DNA from: an uncultured Roseateles sp. | Lineage (GTDB): Bacteria; Pseudomonadota; Gammaproteobacteria; Burkholderiales; Burkholderiaceae_C | Reading direction: 5' to 3' | Length of the DNA: 64,000 nucleotides | Assembly: GCF_963422335.1 (NCBI RefSeq) | Contig: NZ_OY729424.1 | Location: 3,038,001-3,102,000 of the forward strand | Part shown: positions 38,190 through 45,821 of the stretch, in pieces | How the letters are laid out: each line of letters begins with the position of its first letter | How positions within the stretch are numbered: the stretch's first letter is position 1 | Position numbers and translations under genes: made by a program | Notes under the pieces: model-generated | Database searches by the model: none | Told to the model about the DNA's origin: nothing | The model's input: only the letters and a program-made list of their open reading frames with translations

Positions 38190-39119
38190 TCAACCCGAAG
38201 CGGCGGCGGTCAGGGCCGCCTGATCGAGCAGCCACTGCGCCAGCGCATGAACGGCCGGCCTGGTCGCCGCCTCGGGAGCCACAATCAGGTGGAAGGCCCG
38301 CATCGAGGCCATGCCGTCATCGGCAAAGGGGGCGACCAGCTTGCGGCTTTGCAGCAGTGCGTCCACCAGCGGTCGCCGGCCCAGCGCCACGCCCTGGCCG
38401 GCCAGGGCAGCGGTGATGGTCTCGCCATAGCCGTTGAAGCTGAGCGTGGCAGCCGGCTGCAGGCCGGCCTGACCCTGGGACTGCAGCCACAGCTCCCACT
38501 CCAGCGGCATGGCTGAGCGGCGGTTGTTGAGCTGCATCTGCAGCAGGGTGTGCTGGCGCAGATCCGCTGCAGTGCGCAGCGGCGGCCCCGAGCGCAGCAG
38601 CTTCGGGCTGCACACCGGCAGCATGACCTCGCCGAACAGCTGCCGCCCCTCGGTCTGGCCGACCCGCCCGTAGCGGATGGCCAGATCGAAGCCCTCGCCA
38701 CCCAGCTCGTGCAGAGGCAGGCTGGCATCCATGCGCACGTCGATGTCCGGATGGGCGCGGGTGAACAGGGCCAGGCGCGGAATCAGCCACAGCGACGCCA
38801 GGCCTGGCGTCGTCGTCAGAGCCAGTTCCTCGCGTCGCACCGGTGCACGGATCTGGCCTATGACGGTGCGCAGCTGCGCCAGCATCTCGATGCAGACCGC
38901 CTGCAACTGCTGGCCCTCGGGGGTCAGCTCCAACGCGCGGTGGCGGCGTAGGAACAGCGGCACGCCCAGTTCCTCCTCCAGTGCGGCGATCTGACGGCTC
39001 ATGGCCGACTGGGTGATGAAGCGCTCGGCCCCGGCCCGGGTGAAGGACAGCTGGCGCGCCGCTGCCTCGAATGAGGCCAGCAGATCGAGTGGAGGCAACC
39101 GCCTGGCTTGGTTTTGCAT
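38190..39119 (-). CDS. LysR-family transcriptional regulator (GcvA-like)
   Basis: DNA-binding regulator, 309 residues. The N-terminal winged helix reads PPLDLLASFEAAARQLSFTR with recognition helix QSAMSRQIAALEEELGVPLF. The effector-binding domain follows (LALTTTPGLASLWLIPRL, GFDLAIRYGRVG), typical of the GcvA/AmpR branch. ATG 39119 is chosen on family length; GTG 39164 would add 15 residues. It is divergent from the DUF2917 and GNAT genes, the usual LysR arrangement for target control. The intergenic region has the palindrome GCACGGTCGTGC (39161-39172), a possible binding element. Confidence 0.85.
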   Translation of the reverse strand: MQNQARRLPPLDLLASFEAAARQLSFTRAGAERFITQSAMSRQIAALEEELGVPLFLRRHRALELTPEGQQLQAVCIEMLAQLRTVIGQIRAPVRREELALTTTPGLASLWLIPRLALFTRAHPDIDVRMDASLPLHELGGEGFDLAIRYGRVGQTEGRQLFGEVMLPVCSPKLLRSGPPLRTAADLRQHTLLQMQLNNRRSAMPLEWELWLQSQGQAGLQPAATLSFNGYGETITAALAGQGVALGRRPLVDALLQSRKLVAPFADDGMASMRAFHLIVAPEAATRPAVHALAQWLLDQAALTAAASG

Positions 39120-39227
39120 GCGCTGAAGGAATGCGTTGGATTCGATATGAACGTTTGTCCGCACGGTCGTGCGAGATCAGTATCGCATTCATCCCGCCGG
39201 CCCGCTGACCCTCACAAGGAGTCCATC

Positions 39228-39578
39228 ATGTTCATCACCACCCACAAGGTCAATCTGCCCGTGCTTGTCGGCTGCGTCGCCCGCCTGCAGCAGGCCCGCC
39301 ACACCCGCTTGAGCGTGCGCCGCGGCGAGGCCTGGATCACGCTGGACGGCGACCCGCGCGACATCGTGCTGGCCGTCGGCGAAAGCTTTGTGCTGGACTC
39401 GGATGCGGCCGTGGTCGTCTATCCGCTGCGCGCCGGCGGCAGCCTGGAGCTGGAGATCACCGGCAGGTCAGGCCGGGCCCAGGTGGCGTGCGCCGGCAGC
39501 GATGCTGGTCGGCTGGCCCGCCTGGCTCAGGGCCTGCGCCACTGGCTGCGGCCGCTGGTCCCGGCTGGAGCACGGTGA
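39228..39578 (+). CDS. DUF2917 protein
   Basis: A small 116-residue protein, no signal peptide. The pattern LSVRRGEAWITLDGDPRDIVLAVGESFVLDSDAAVVVYPL resembles the cupin-like DUF2917 family, which is found mostly in Beta- and Gammaproteobacteria next to regulators. The start is ATG 39228 with AAGGAG upstream. It is divergent from the LysR gene, and its TGA overlaps the ATG of the GNAT gene. The biochemical role is unknown. A small ligand-sensing or metal-free cupin fold is likely from the beta-rich pattern. Confidence 0.75.
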   Translation: MFITTHKVNLPVLVGCVARLQQARHTRLSVRRGEAWITLDGDPRDIVLAVGESFVLDSDAAVVVYPLRAGGSLELEITGRSGRAQVACAGSDAGRLARLAQGLRHWLRPLVPAGAR

Positions 39579-40126
39579 TGCTGGCGCCGCTGCAACACGG
39601 TACGGCCGCCGCGATGCCGCTGCCGGGCCGCGGTCCTGGCCTGCACATCGCACCGCTGCGTCCGCAGGATGCCGAAGCACTGCAGCGCTTTGTGCGCGGC
39701 CTGTCCGCCCATGCCCGCTACATGCGCTTCCAGTATGGCCTGCGCGAGCTCAGCCCGACCTTGCTGAGCCGGCTCACCCAGATCGACCAGCAAGACCATG
39801 TGGCGCTGGTGGCCTACGTGGCGCCGCCGGTCTGGGGCGACCAGGCCGTGCCCCGCCTGGTGGCCGATGCGCGCTACGTGCGAGTGCGCGACAGCGGTGA
39901 TGCCGAGTTTGCCCTGGTCGTGGCTGACGATTGGCAGGGCCAGGGCCTGGCGCGCGAACTGCTGGGTCGTCTGACGGCGAATGCCCGCCGGCAGGGCCTG
40001 AAGCGCCTGCTTGGCGAGGTGCTGTGGGACAACCATGCCATGCTGGCCATGGCGCGCCGCCTGGGCGCCCGGCTGGTCGTGCAGGCCGGCCACACCAGCG
40101 TGGTGCAGGTGCAGTTCGACGTGTGA
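39578..40126 (+). CDS. GNAT-family N-acetyltransferase
   Basis: A 182-residue acetyltransferase of the GNAT superfamily. The acetyl-CoA-binding segment ALVVADDWQGQGLARELLGR (motif A, Q/R-x-x-G-x-G/A type) and the following RRQGLKRLLGEVLWDNHAML resemble the C-terminal domain of protein acetyltransferases of the Pat type. N-terminal ARYMRFQYGLRELSPTLL is also typical of those. It overlaps DUF2917 by TGATG, so the two are co-translated. The substrate, protein or small molecule, is not determinable. Confidence 0.85.
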   Translation: MLAPLQHGTAAAMPLPGRGPGLHIAPLRPQDAEALQRFVRGLSAHARYMRFQYGLRELSPTLLSRLTQIDQQDHVALVAYVAPPVWGDQAVPRLVADARYVRVRDSGDAEFALVVADDWQGQGLARELLGRLTANARRQGLKRLLGEVLWDNHAMLAMARRLGARLVVQAGHTSVVQVQFDV

Positions 40127-40130
40127 GCGC

Positions 40131-41636
40131 TCAGTCCGCGTCGGCCGGCTGAAAGGCCGGGCCGCCGGGCCGCAGGCGCTTTCCCGCCGGCAGCCGGGTC
40201 CAGGCCAGCGTGGCGGGGTCGGCCGGCATTGCGCCCGGCGCCTGGGCCACCAGTACCTGCTCGGCGATGGGTGCGAAGTCGGCGCGGAAATGCACCGAGC
40301 TCTTGTTGACCAGGATCTTCATCGCCTCGGGCACGATGCCGACATGGCGGTACAGCGCCCGGTCCAGCATCTGCATGCGGCCGCTGGACACGGCGATCCG
40401 CACGCCGGCTATCGCCAATTGCGCGCAGGGGCCCAGATTCGTCTGCACACCGTTCATCATCTGGCCGGGCAGGGTGACGCGGCCGTCGCCCAGGCCCAGC
40501 ACGGTGAAGCGTCCGTGCAGCGGCTCATTGCCCGCCATGCCTGCCTGGCCACCCAAGGTCAGCTCGATGTCTGCGCCGATGCCGGCGGCATGCGCAGCTG
40601 CCGCCGCAGCCGGGTCGTGCAGCAGTCCCAGTGCTGCGCCCTGCGCGCCCGCGTCGAGCAGGGCCCGCAGCATGCCGGTGGTGTTGCAGTGGCCGCCGGC
40701 ACCGGGGTTGTCCTGCGTGTCGGCTATCACCACCGGGCGGTGGGCGGTGGCCGAGACGGCTATGGCCCGGCGCACCGCCTCGGCGGCGCCCAGCAGCTCG
40801 AAGTCCCAGTCGGCCTCATGCGCCTCGACGGTGTCTGCCAGGGTGTCGACGGCCGCGCGCACGGCTGCAGCATCGCTGCCATAGCCCCACAGCGCCGGAC
40901 CGCAGCAGGCGATGTCGGCGGCTGGAAAGCCGGTGGCAAAGCTCAGGTGTTGCACGCCGCCTTGCTCCAGCGCACCGAGCTGTCCGTAGATCTGCCGCGG
41001 CAGGTACAGATCGGTGCACTGCGCATTCAGCGCGATCAGGAAGGGCGTCTGCCGCCAGGCCAGGGCCAGGCGAGGTGCGCCGTCCAGCCGGGCCTGCAGC
41101 AGGGCAGCGGCGCGGGCGCCGGTGGCGCGCATGTCCACATGCGGATAGGTGCGGTAGCTGACCAGCGCATCGGCGAGTTCCAGCATCTGCGGGCTGACAT
41201 TGGCATGCAGGTCCAGGCTGGCGATGATGGGGATCTGCGGCGGCAGCACCGCGCGCAGCCGCGCCAGCAGCTCGCCCTCGCAGTCATCGACATGCTCGGC
41301 CACGGCCGCACCATGCAGGTCCAGGTAGACGGCGTCGGGCTGCTCGCTGCGTGCGGCATCGACGATGGCCTGGCTGATGCGCTCGAAGGCCTCGTGAGTG
41401 ACCGGGCCGCTGGGGCAGGCCGCGGCCCAGATCACCGGCAGATAGTGGTGGTCGCGGCCCTGCATCGCTTCGAGAAAGCCCCCCAGCGGCACATCGATGT
41501 CCTGCAGACCCAGCAAGTCCTGGCCCTGCCGCAGCGTCGGAAAACCACCGCCGTTTTCGAAGTCAGCCCAGCCGGCACGGCTGTCGGCAAAGGTATTGGT
41601 CTCGTGCTGGAAGCCAGCGATCAGGATGCGTGAAAT
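40131..41636 (-). CDS. M81-family metallopeptidase (MlrC-like), probable AUU start
   Basis: Predicted zinc-dependent peptidase of the microcystinase C family, 501 residues if read from ATT 41636. The true N-terminus SRILIAGFQHETNTF (residues 2-16) is encoded only upstream of the first conventional in-frame start (TTG 41516). No ATG, GTG or TTG precedes it, but ATT is preceded by GGGAG with 6 nt spacing. A CTG lies 21 nt upstream, without a comparable ribosome-binding site. Metal-binding candidates are Glu12, the DLHAN segment and the histidine in YRTYPHVDM. C-terminal DUF1485 segments (GGQAGMAGNEPLHGRFTVLG) are present. It is third in an operon with the kinase. Substrates of most M81 proteins are unknown. 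Confidence 0.85.
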   Translation of the reverse strand: MSRILIAGFQHETNTFADSRAGWADFENGGGFPTLRQGQDLLGLQDIDVPLGGFLEAMQGRDHHYLPVIWAAACPSGPVTHEAFERISQAIVDAARSEQPDAVYLDLHGAAVAEHVDDCEGELLARLRAVLPPQIPIIASLDLHANVSPQMLELADALVSYRTYPHVDMRATGARAAALLQARLDGAPRLALAWRQTPFLIALNAQCTDLYLPRQIYGQLGALEQGGVQHLSFATGFPAADIACCGPALWGYGSDAAAVRAAVDTLADTVEAHEADWDFELLGAAEAVRRAIAVSATAHRPVVIADTQDNPGAGGHCNTTGMLRALLDAGAQGAALGLLHDPAAAAAAHAAGIGADIELTLGGQAGMAGNEPLHGRFTVLGLGDGRVTLPGQMMNGVQTNLGPCAQLAIAGVRIAVSSGRMQMLDRALYRHVGIVPEAMKILVNKSSVHFRADFAPIAEQVLVAQAPGAMPADPATLAWTRLPAGKRLRPGGPAFQPADAD

Positions 41637-41653
41637 GGTGTTCTCCCTGGTTG

Positions 41654-43123
41654 TCAGCCGGCGCGCTTGCCCATCTCGCGCACCACGGTCACCGAGCAGT
41701 CGGACTCGGCCACCACCCGGGCCGACACGCTGCCCAGGTATCGGCGCAGCACCGAGTTGTCGCGGGCGCCCATGATGATGTGATCGACACCCATCTTGGC
41801 GGCGAACTCGATCAGCGCAGTGGCCGGGTCAGGGGCTTCCAGTACATGGAAGGTCAGCCGCCCGTCCTCGAGTTTGAGCGACTGCGACACCGGCCTTACC
41901 CAATGCTTCAGCGCCACCAGCTGCTTGACGTGGTGGCTGCGGCCCTGCTCGTCGGTCAGCTCGTCCATGCCGATGCGGGCGGTCTTCATCACGCTGACGC
42001 AGGCCAGGCGGGCGCCGGGTTCGATCTCGATCACGCGGCGTACCGTCTCGCTGAGCTTGGCCAGCAGGCCCGGCGTGGCGCCTTGCACATCGACGGCGGC
42101 CAGGATGATGGGGCTGCGCGCAACCTGCTCGGTGCAGCTCTGCTGGGCCGGCGGCTCGGCGCCGAGGGCCGTGAACCAGCGCCGCGTGCGCGTCCACCAG
42201 CCGCTGGTGCGCAGCTTGGCGGCGCGGGCGGTGAGCTTGATCTGGACCGGGTTTTGCAGGTCCAGTGCCAGTTGCGCCGCACTTTGATAACGGCGCTCCG
42301 GCTTGACCTCCAGGCAGCGCAGCACCACCTCCTGCCACCAGGGCGGCAGCTCGGGACGCAGCGCCCGCGGCGGCACCGGTTCGACATAGAGGCGGCGGCG
42401 CAGGCCCGCCACCGAGCTGGGCTGGCCGAAGGGCCGTTCGCCGGTCGACAGGTGGTAGAGCATGACGCCCAGCGCGAACAGGTCGCTGCGCGGGTCGTTG
42501 CGCACGAACTGCACCTGCTCGGGCGACATATAGGGCCCGGTGCCCATCGGCAGCGAGAACTCTTCTTCCAGCAGATCGGGCAGGTGGTCGTGGCGCGACA
42601 GGCCGAAGTCCACCAGCACCGCCTCGCCGCTGGCGCGGAACAGGATGTTGCTGGGCTTCACATCCAGGTGCACGACATGCTGGCGGTGCAGGTCATGCAG
42701 GGCGGTGGCCACCCGGATGCCGATGTCAACCACCTCATCCAACGGCAGCGGTGCATGATCGAGTCGCGGACGCAGCGAGTCGCCGGGCACCCGTTCCATC
42801 ACCACATAGGCCTGGCGCGTCCAGTCGCCGCGGGCGACGAAGCGTGGCACGTGGGGGCCGCTGAGCCGCGGCATCAGCATCTGCTCGACCTCGAAGCCGA
42901 CGATGGTCGCCGGGTCCTCGCCACCCTTAATGCGGGGCACCTTCATCAGCAGCGGCAACTCGGGCTCGATGCCGTCGAGCCTTGTGACCCGCCACAGATT
43001 GGCCATGCCGCCCTGGTGCAGGCGTTCCTCCAGCCGGAACTGGTCCAGCACCTGACCGGCTTCCAGCGGGCCATGCTTGTCCTGCACGGTGGGTTCGGTG
43101 GCTTGGCCGGCGGCTTCTTCCAT
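41654..43123 (-). CDS. Serine/threonine protein kinase fused to a universal stress (UspA) domain
   Basis: A 489-residue two-domain cytoplasmic protein. Residues about 27-290 are a Hanks-type kinase: glycine loop LHQGGMANLWRV, ATP lysine in LLMKVPR, catalytic loop HLDVKPSNILF, DFG in LVDFGLS and SPEQ in place of APE. The catalytic loop has HLD rather than HRD. Residues about 335-489 are a UspA domain with an ATP-binding-type end MGARDNSVLRRYLGSVSARV. ATG 43123 has GGGGGAG 7 nt upstream. There is no transmembrane segment. It begins 4 nt after the phosphoesterase stop, so it is probably co-translated. It likely phosphorylates proteins in response to a stress or nucleotide signal sensed by the Usp part. 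Confidence 0.88.
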   Translation of the reverse strand: MEEAAGQATEPTVQDKHGPLEAGQVLDQFRLEERLHQGGMANLWRVTRLDGIEPELPLLMKVPRIKGGEDPATIVGFEVEQMLMPRLSGPHVPRFVARGDWTRQAYVVMERVPGDSLRPRLDHAPLPLDEVVDIGIRVATALHDLHRQHVVHLDVKPSNILFRASGEAVLVDFGLSRHDHLPDLLEEEFSLPMGTGPYMSPEQVQFVRNDPRSDLFALGVMLYHLSTGERPFGQPSSVAGLRRRLYVEPVPPRALRPELPPWWQEVVLRCLEVKPERRYQSAAQLALDLQNPVQIKLTARAAKLRTSGWWTRTRRWFTALGAEPPAQQSCTEQVARSPIILAAVDVQGATPGLLAKLSETVRRVIEIEPGARLACVSVMKTARIGMDELTDEQGRSHHVKQLVALKHWVRPVSQSLKLEDGRLTFHVLEAPDPATALIEFAAKMGVDHIIMGARDNSVLRRYLGSVSARVVAESDCSVTVVREMGKRAG

Positions 43124-43127
43124 GCGC

Positions 43128-43871
43128 TCACTCCCCCTCGAACAGGCGCGCGGCCAGGCGGTCCGGCAGGCCGGCCTCGCGTATGCGCTGAGCCGCGCCC
43201 TCGATGTTGTAGGGCACACGGTAGAAGGTCAGCTCGGCGCTGGCCTGATCCAGCATGGCATAGGCGGCGGCGGGGTTGCCGTCGCGCGGCTGGCCCACCG
43301 AGCCGGGAATCGCCAACCACTGGCGGTTGCTCAACAGCGGAATCGGCACGCCGGCCACCGGCGCGAAGTCACCGGCCTTGCCGGTGCCCGACAGATGGAA
43401 CAGCATGGGCTCATGCATATGGCCGCAGAAGGTCAGTCGCTGGCGGGTGGACTGCAGGCTGCGTACCGCCTCGCCGCGGCCGAGTATGTATTCCCAGCCG
43501 CCGGGGTCGAAGGCATTGGCGTGCACGTACAGGCAGTCATCGCGCTGCTGATGCATGGGCAGCTTGGCCAGAAAGTCGAGTTGCTCGGGGCTGAGCTGGG
43601 CACGTGTCCACTCCACCGCAGCTCGAGCGTCTTCGCGCATGCCTGAGCCTGCCCCTTGCACCACCGCTGCGTCGTGATTGCCCATCACCGCCACCGCGCC
43701 CTGGGCGACGAACTCGCGCACCCGATCCAGCACCCAGCCGGGGTCGGCGCCATAGCCGACATAGTCGCCCAGAAAGGCATAGCGGCTGGCGCCCTGGGCG
43801 CTGGCATGCTCCAGCACGGCCTCGAAGGCCTCACGGTTGGCATGCATATCGGTGATGAGGGCTTGTTTCAT
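43128..43871 (-). CDS. Calcineurin-like metallophosphoesterase
   Basis: A 247-residue enzyme with the full set of metal-binding motifs: DMHAN (D-x-H) near residue 8, GDYVGYG, GNHD, VHAN and GHMH. This resembles the YfcE/ApaH-like branch rather than classical PPP protein phosphatases. It is the first gene of the minus-strand operon followed by the kinase-Usp gene and the M81 peptidase. A dinucleotide or phosphoprotein substrate would match the neighbours, but neither can be read directly from the sequence. Confidence 0.85.
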   Translation of the reverse strand: MKQALITDMHANREAFEAVLEHASAQGASRYAFLGDYVGYGADPGWVLDRVREFVAQGAVAVMGNHDAAVVQGAGSGMREDARAAVEWTRAQLSPEQLDFLAKLPMHQQRDDCLYVHANAFDPGGWEYILGRGEAVRSLQSTRQRLTFCGHMHEPMLFHLSGTGKAGDFAPVAGVPIPLLSNRQWLAIPGSVGQPRDGNPAAAYAMLDQASAELTFYRVPYNIEGAAQRIREAGLPDRLAARLFEGE

Positions 43872-44037
43872 GGGTGATGCAGCATGGTCCCCTGGGCTGA
43901 CGGCAGGCTGAGCATAGGGGAGTGCGGAGCCCGGTTGTTGTGCTTTGGGCGCAAAGTTGTGCGAAGAGCGTCATCGGGTGCACCGGCTCAGATGGAAAAT
44001 CGGCAAAAATGGTGCCCGCCTACGCAAAGGAGTCTGG

Positions 44038-44847
44038 GTGCGCAAGATCCTCAGTCCGGCCCTCGGCCTGCTGGCGCTGCTGGTGTCCGGGTCCAGCCAA
44101 GCGCAATGCTCGCGTGTCATCAATGTGCCGCTGTCGCCGACGGGGCTCAGTGTCACCGTCGGCGCCGATGGAGTGGGCGGCGTCTACCCCGATGTGCTGC
44201 GCGGCGTCGCCGCCAAGGAGGGCTGCAGCTTTGCCTTCTCGGTCGTGCCGAGGGCACGCCAGGAAGTGATGTTCGAGACCGGCAAGTCGGATCTGTTGAT
44301 ACCGGCCAGCCGTACGCCGCGGCGCGACGAGTACGGCATCTTCGTGCCCATGATCTACAACCGCGCCACGCTGATCTCGCTGGCCTCGGAACGCGCCCAG
44401 GTACGCAGCATCGCCGAACTGCTCGAACGCCGCGAGCTTCGGGTCGCCCTGGTACGCGGCTACGACTACGGCGACATCTACCAGGAACTGGTCAAGGAAC
44501 TGGGCCGGCAGGGCCGTCTGGTGCTGGATGTCGACGCGAACTCAATCGCCCGCAAGCTGGCGGCCGATATGGCCGATGTGACCATCATGGCGCCATCCAT
44601 CCTGATCGGCGCCATGGCCGGCGACGCCCGGGTCGAACAACTGACCGACAAGCTGCGCTACGAGCCGCTGTCCGAACTGCCCTGGGGCGACAGCGGTGCC
44701 TACATTTCCAAGGCGGCGGTCAGTGCCGAAGACCGCGCCGCCCTGCGCGATCTGCTGGAGGGCGCGGCCAAATCCGGCGCGGTGTGGAAGGCCTTTTTGC
44801 GCTACTACCCGCCGGGCAGTCTGAAGGACAGCATCAGGCCGCGCTAG
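44038..44847 (+). CDS. Periplasmic substrate-binding protein (family 3 type)
   Basis: A 269-residue exported protein. GTG 44038 is preferred because AAAGGAG lies 6 nt upstream and it gives a clean signal peptide, MRKILSPALGLLALLVSGSS, cut after SQA (residue 22). The mature part has the solute-binding family 3 pattern: GVGGVYPDVLRGVAAKEGCSF, FETGKSDLLIPASRTPRRDEYGIF and DVTIMAPSILIGA. No permease or ATPase gene is nearby, so it may be an orphan binding protein or a sensor, a common case in this family. It is convergent with argF (6 nt between stops). Confidence 0.8.
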   Translation: MRKILSPALGLLALLVSGSSQAQCSRVINVPLSPTGLSVTVGADGVGGVYPDVLRGVAAKEGCSFAFSVVPRARQEVMFETGKSDLLIPASRTPRRDEYGIFVPMIYNRATLISLASERAQVRSIAELLERRELRVALVRGYDYGDIYQELVKELGRQGRLVLDVDANSIARKLAADMADVTIMAPSILIGAMAGDARVEQLTDKLRYEPLSELPWGDSGAYISKAAVSAEDRAALRDLLEGAAKSGAVWKAFLRYYPPGSLKDSIRPR

Positions 44848-44853
44848 CGGTCA

Positions 44854-45816
44854 TCAGCCGATACGCCCGAGCAACAGGTACTCCATGAGTGCCTTTTGCA
44901 CGTGCATCCTGTTCTCGGCCTCGTCCCAGACCACCGACTGCGGCCCGTCGATCACGTCGGCGCTGACTTCCTCGCCGCGATGCGCCGGCAAGCAGTGCAT
45001 GAAAAGCGCGTCGGGTCGAGCCAGCGCCATCATCTCGGCGTCCACGCACCAGTCGGCAAAGGCCTTGCGGCGGGTTTCGTTCTCCGCCTCGTAGCCCATG
45101 CTGGTCCAGACGTCGGTGGTCACCAGGTCGGCGCCGCGGCAGGCTTCCATCGGGTCCTTGAAGACCTTGTAGCAAGCGCTGTTGCTGATGCCGGCCACCT
45201 TGGCATCCACCTCGTAGCCGCTGGGCGTGCTGACATGGACGGTGAAGCCCAGGATCTCGGCCGCCTGCAGCCAGGTGTTGGCCATATTGTTGCCGTCACC
45301 GACCCAGGCGACGACCTTGCCCTTGAGGCAGTCCGGATCGATCACACCACGCGCGCTGGTGCCACGCTGCTCAATATAGGTGTAGATGTCGGCCAGGATC
45401 TGGCAGGGGTGGTACTCGTTGGTCAGGCCGTTGATGACAGGCACCCGCGAGTGCGCCGCGAAGCGCTCGATCTTGGTCTGCTCGTAGGTGCGAATCATCA
45501 CCAGATCGACCATGCGGCTGATCACGCGTGCGCTGTCTTCCAGCGGCTCGGCACGGCCCAGCTGGCTGTCGCCGGTGGTCAGGTGCACCACCGAGCCACC
45601 CATCTGGTACATGCCGGCCTCGAAGCTGACTCGTGTGCGAGTACTGGCCTTCTCGAAGATCATGGCCAGGGTACGGTCGACCAGCGGCTGGTACTTCTCG
45701 TAGTTCTTGAATCGTCGCTTGATGATGGCCACTCGTTCGAACAAGTAAGCGTATTCCTCGGCGCGGAAATCCTTGAACTGGAGATAGTGACGCATCAGAC
45801 TCATACCCGGTTTCAT
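44854..45816 (-). CDS. argF: Ornithine carbamoyltransferase
   Basis: Arginine biosynthesis enzyme, 320 residues, making citrulline from ornithine and carbamoyl phosphate. Diagnostic motifs are the carbamoyl-phosphate loop FEKASTRTRVSFE, HPCQ in NEYHPCQILAD, and HCLP in MHCLPAHRGEEV. ATG 45816 is 5 nt after the argD stop, so argD-argF form an operon. A further in-frame ATG 12 nt downstream is possible. It is cytoplasmic and acts as a trimer in known homologues. Confidence 0.95.
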   Translation of the reverse strand: MKPGMSLMRHYLQFKDFRAEEYAYLFERVAIIKRRFKNYEKYQPLVDRTLAMIFEKASTRTRVSFEAGMYQMGGSVVHLTTGDSQLGRAEPLEDSARVISRMVDLVMIRTYEQTKIERFAAHSRVPVINGLTNEYHPCQILADIYTYIEQRGTSARGVIDPDCLKGKVVAWVGDGNNMANTWLQAAEILGFTVHVSTPSGYEVDAKVAGISNSACYKVFKDPMEACRGADLVTTDVWTSMGYEAENETRRKAFADWCVDAEMMALARPDALFMHCLPAHRGEEVSADVIDGPQSVVWDEAENRMHVQKALMEYLLLGRIG

Positions 45817-45821
45817 GTGGT

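Noticed and set aside
40131..41636. Evidence for microcystin degradation
   Set aside because: MlrC-like M81 proteins are widespread in Proteobacteria; no mlrA, mlrB or mlrD gene is in the window.
41654..43871. Phage-defence or toxin-antitoxin reading of the kinase-phosphoesterase pair
   Set aside because: No nuclease, membrane effector or mobile-element signs nearby, and the genes lie in ordinary chromosomal context.
44038..44847. Complete ABC importer around the family-3 binding protein
   Set aside because: No permease or ATPase gene is adjacent; neighbours are the phosphoesterase operon and argF.
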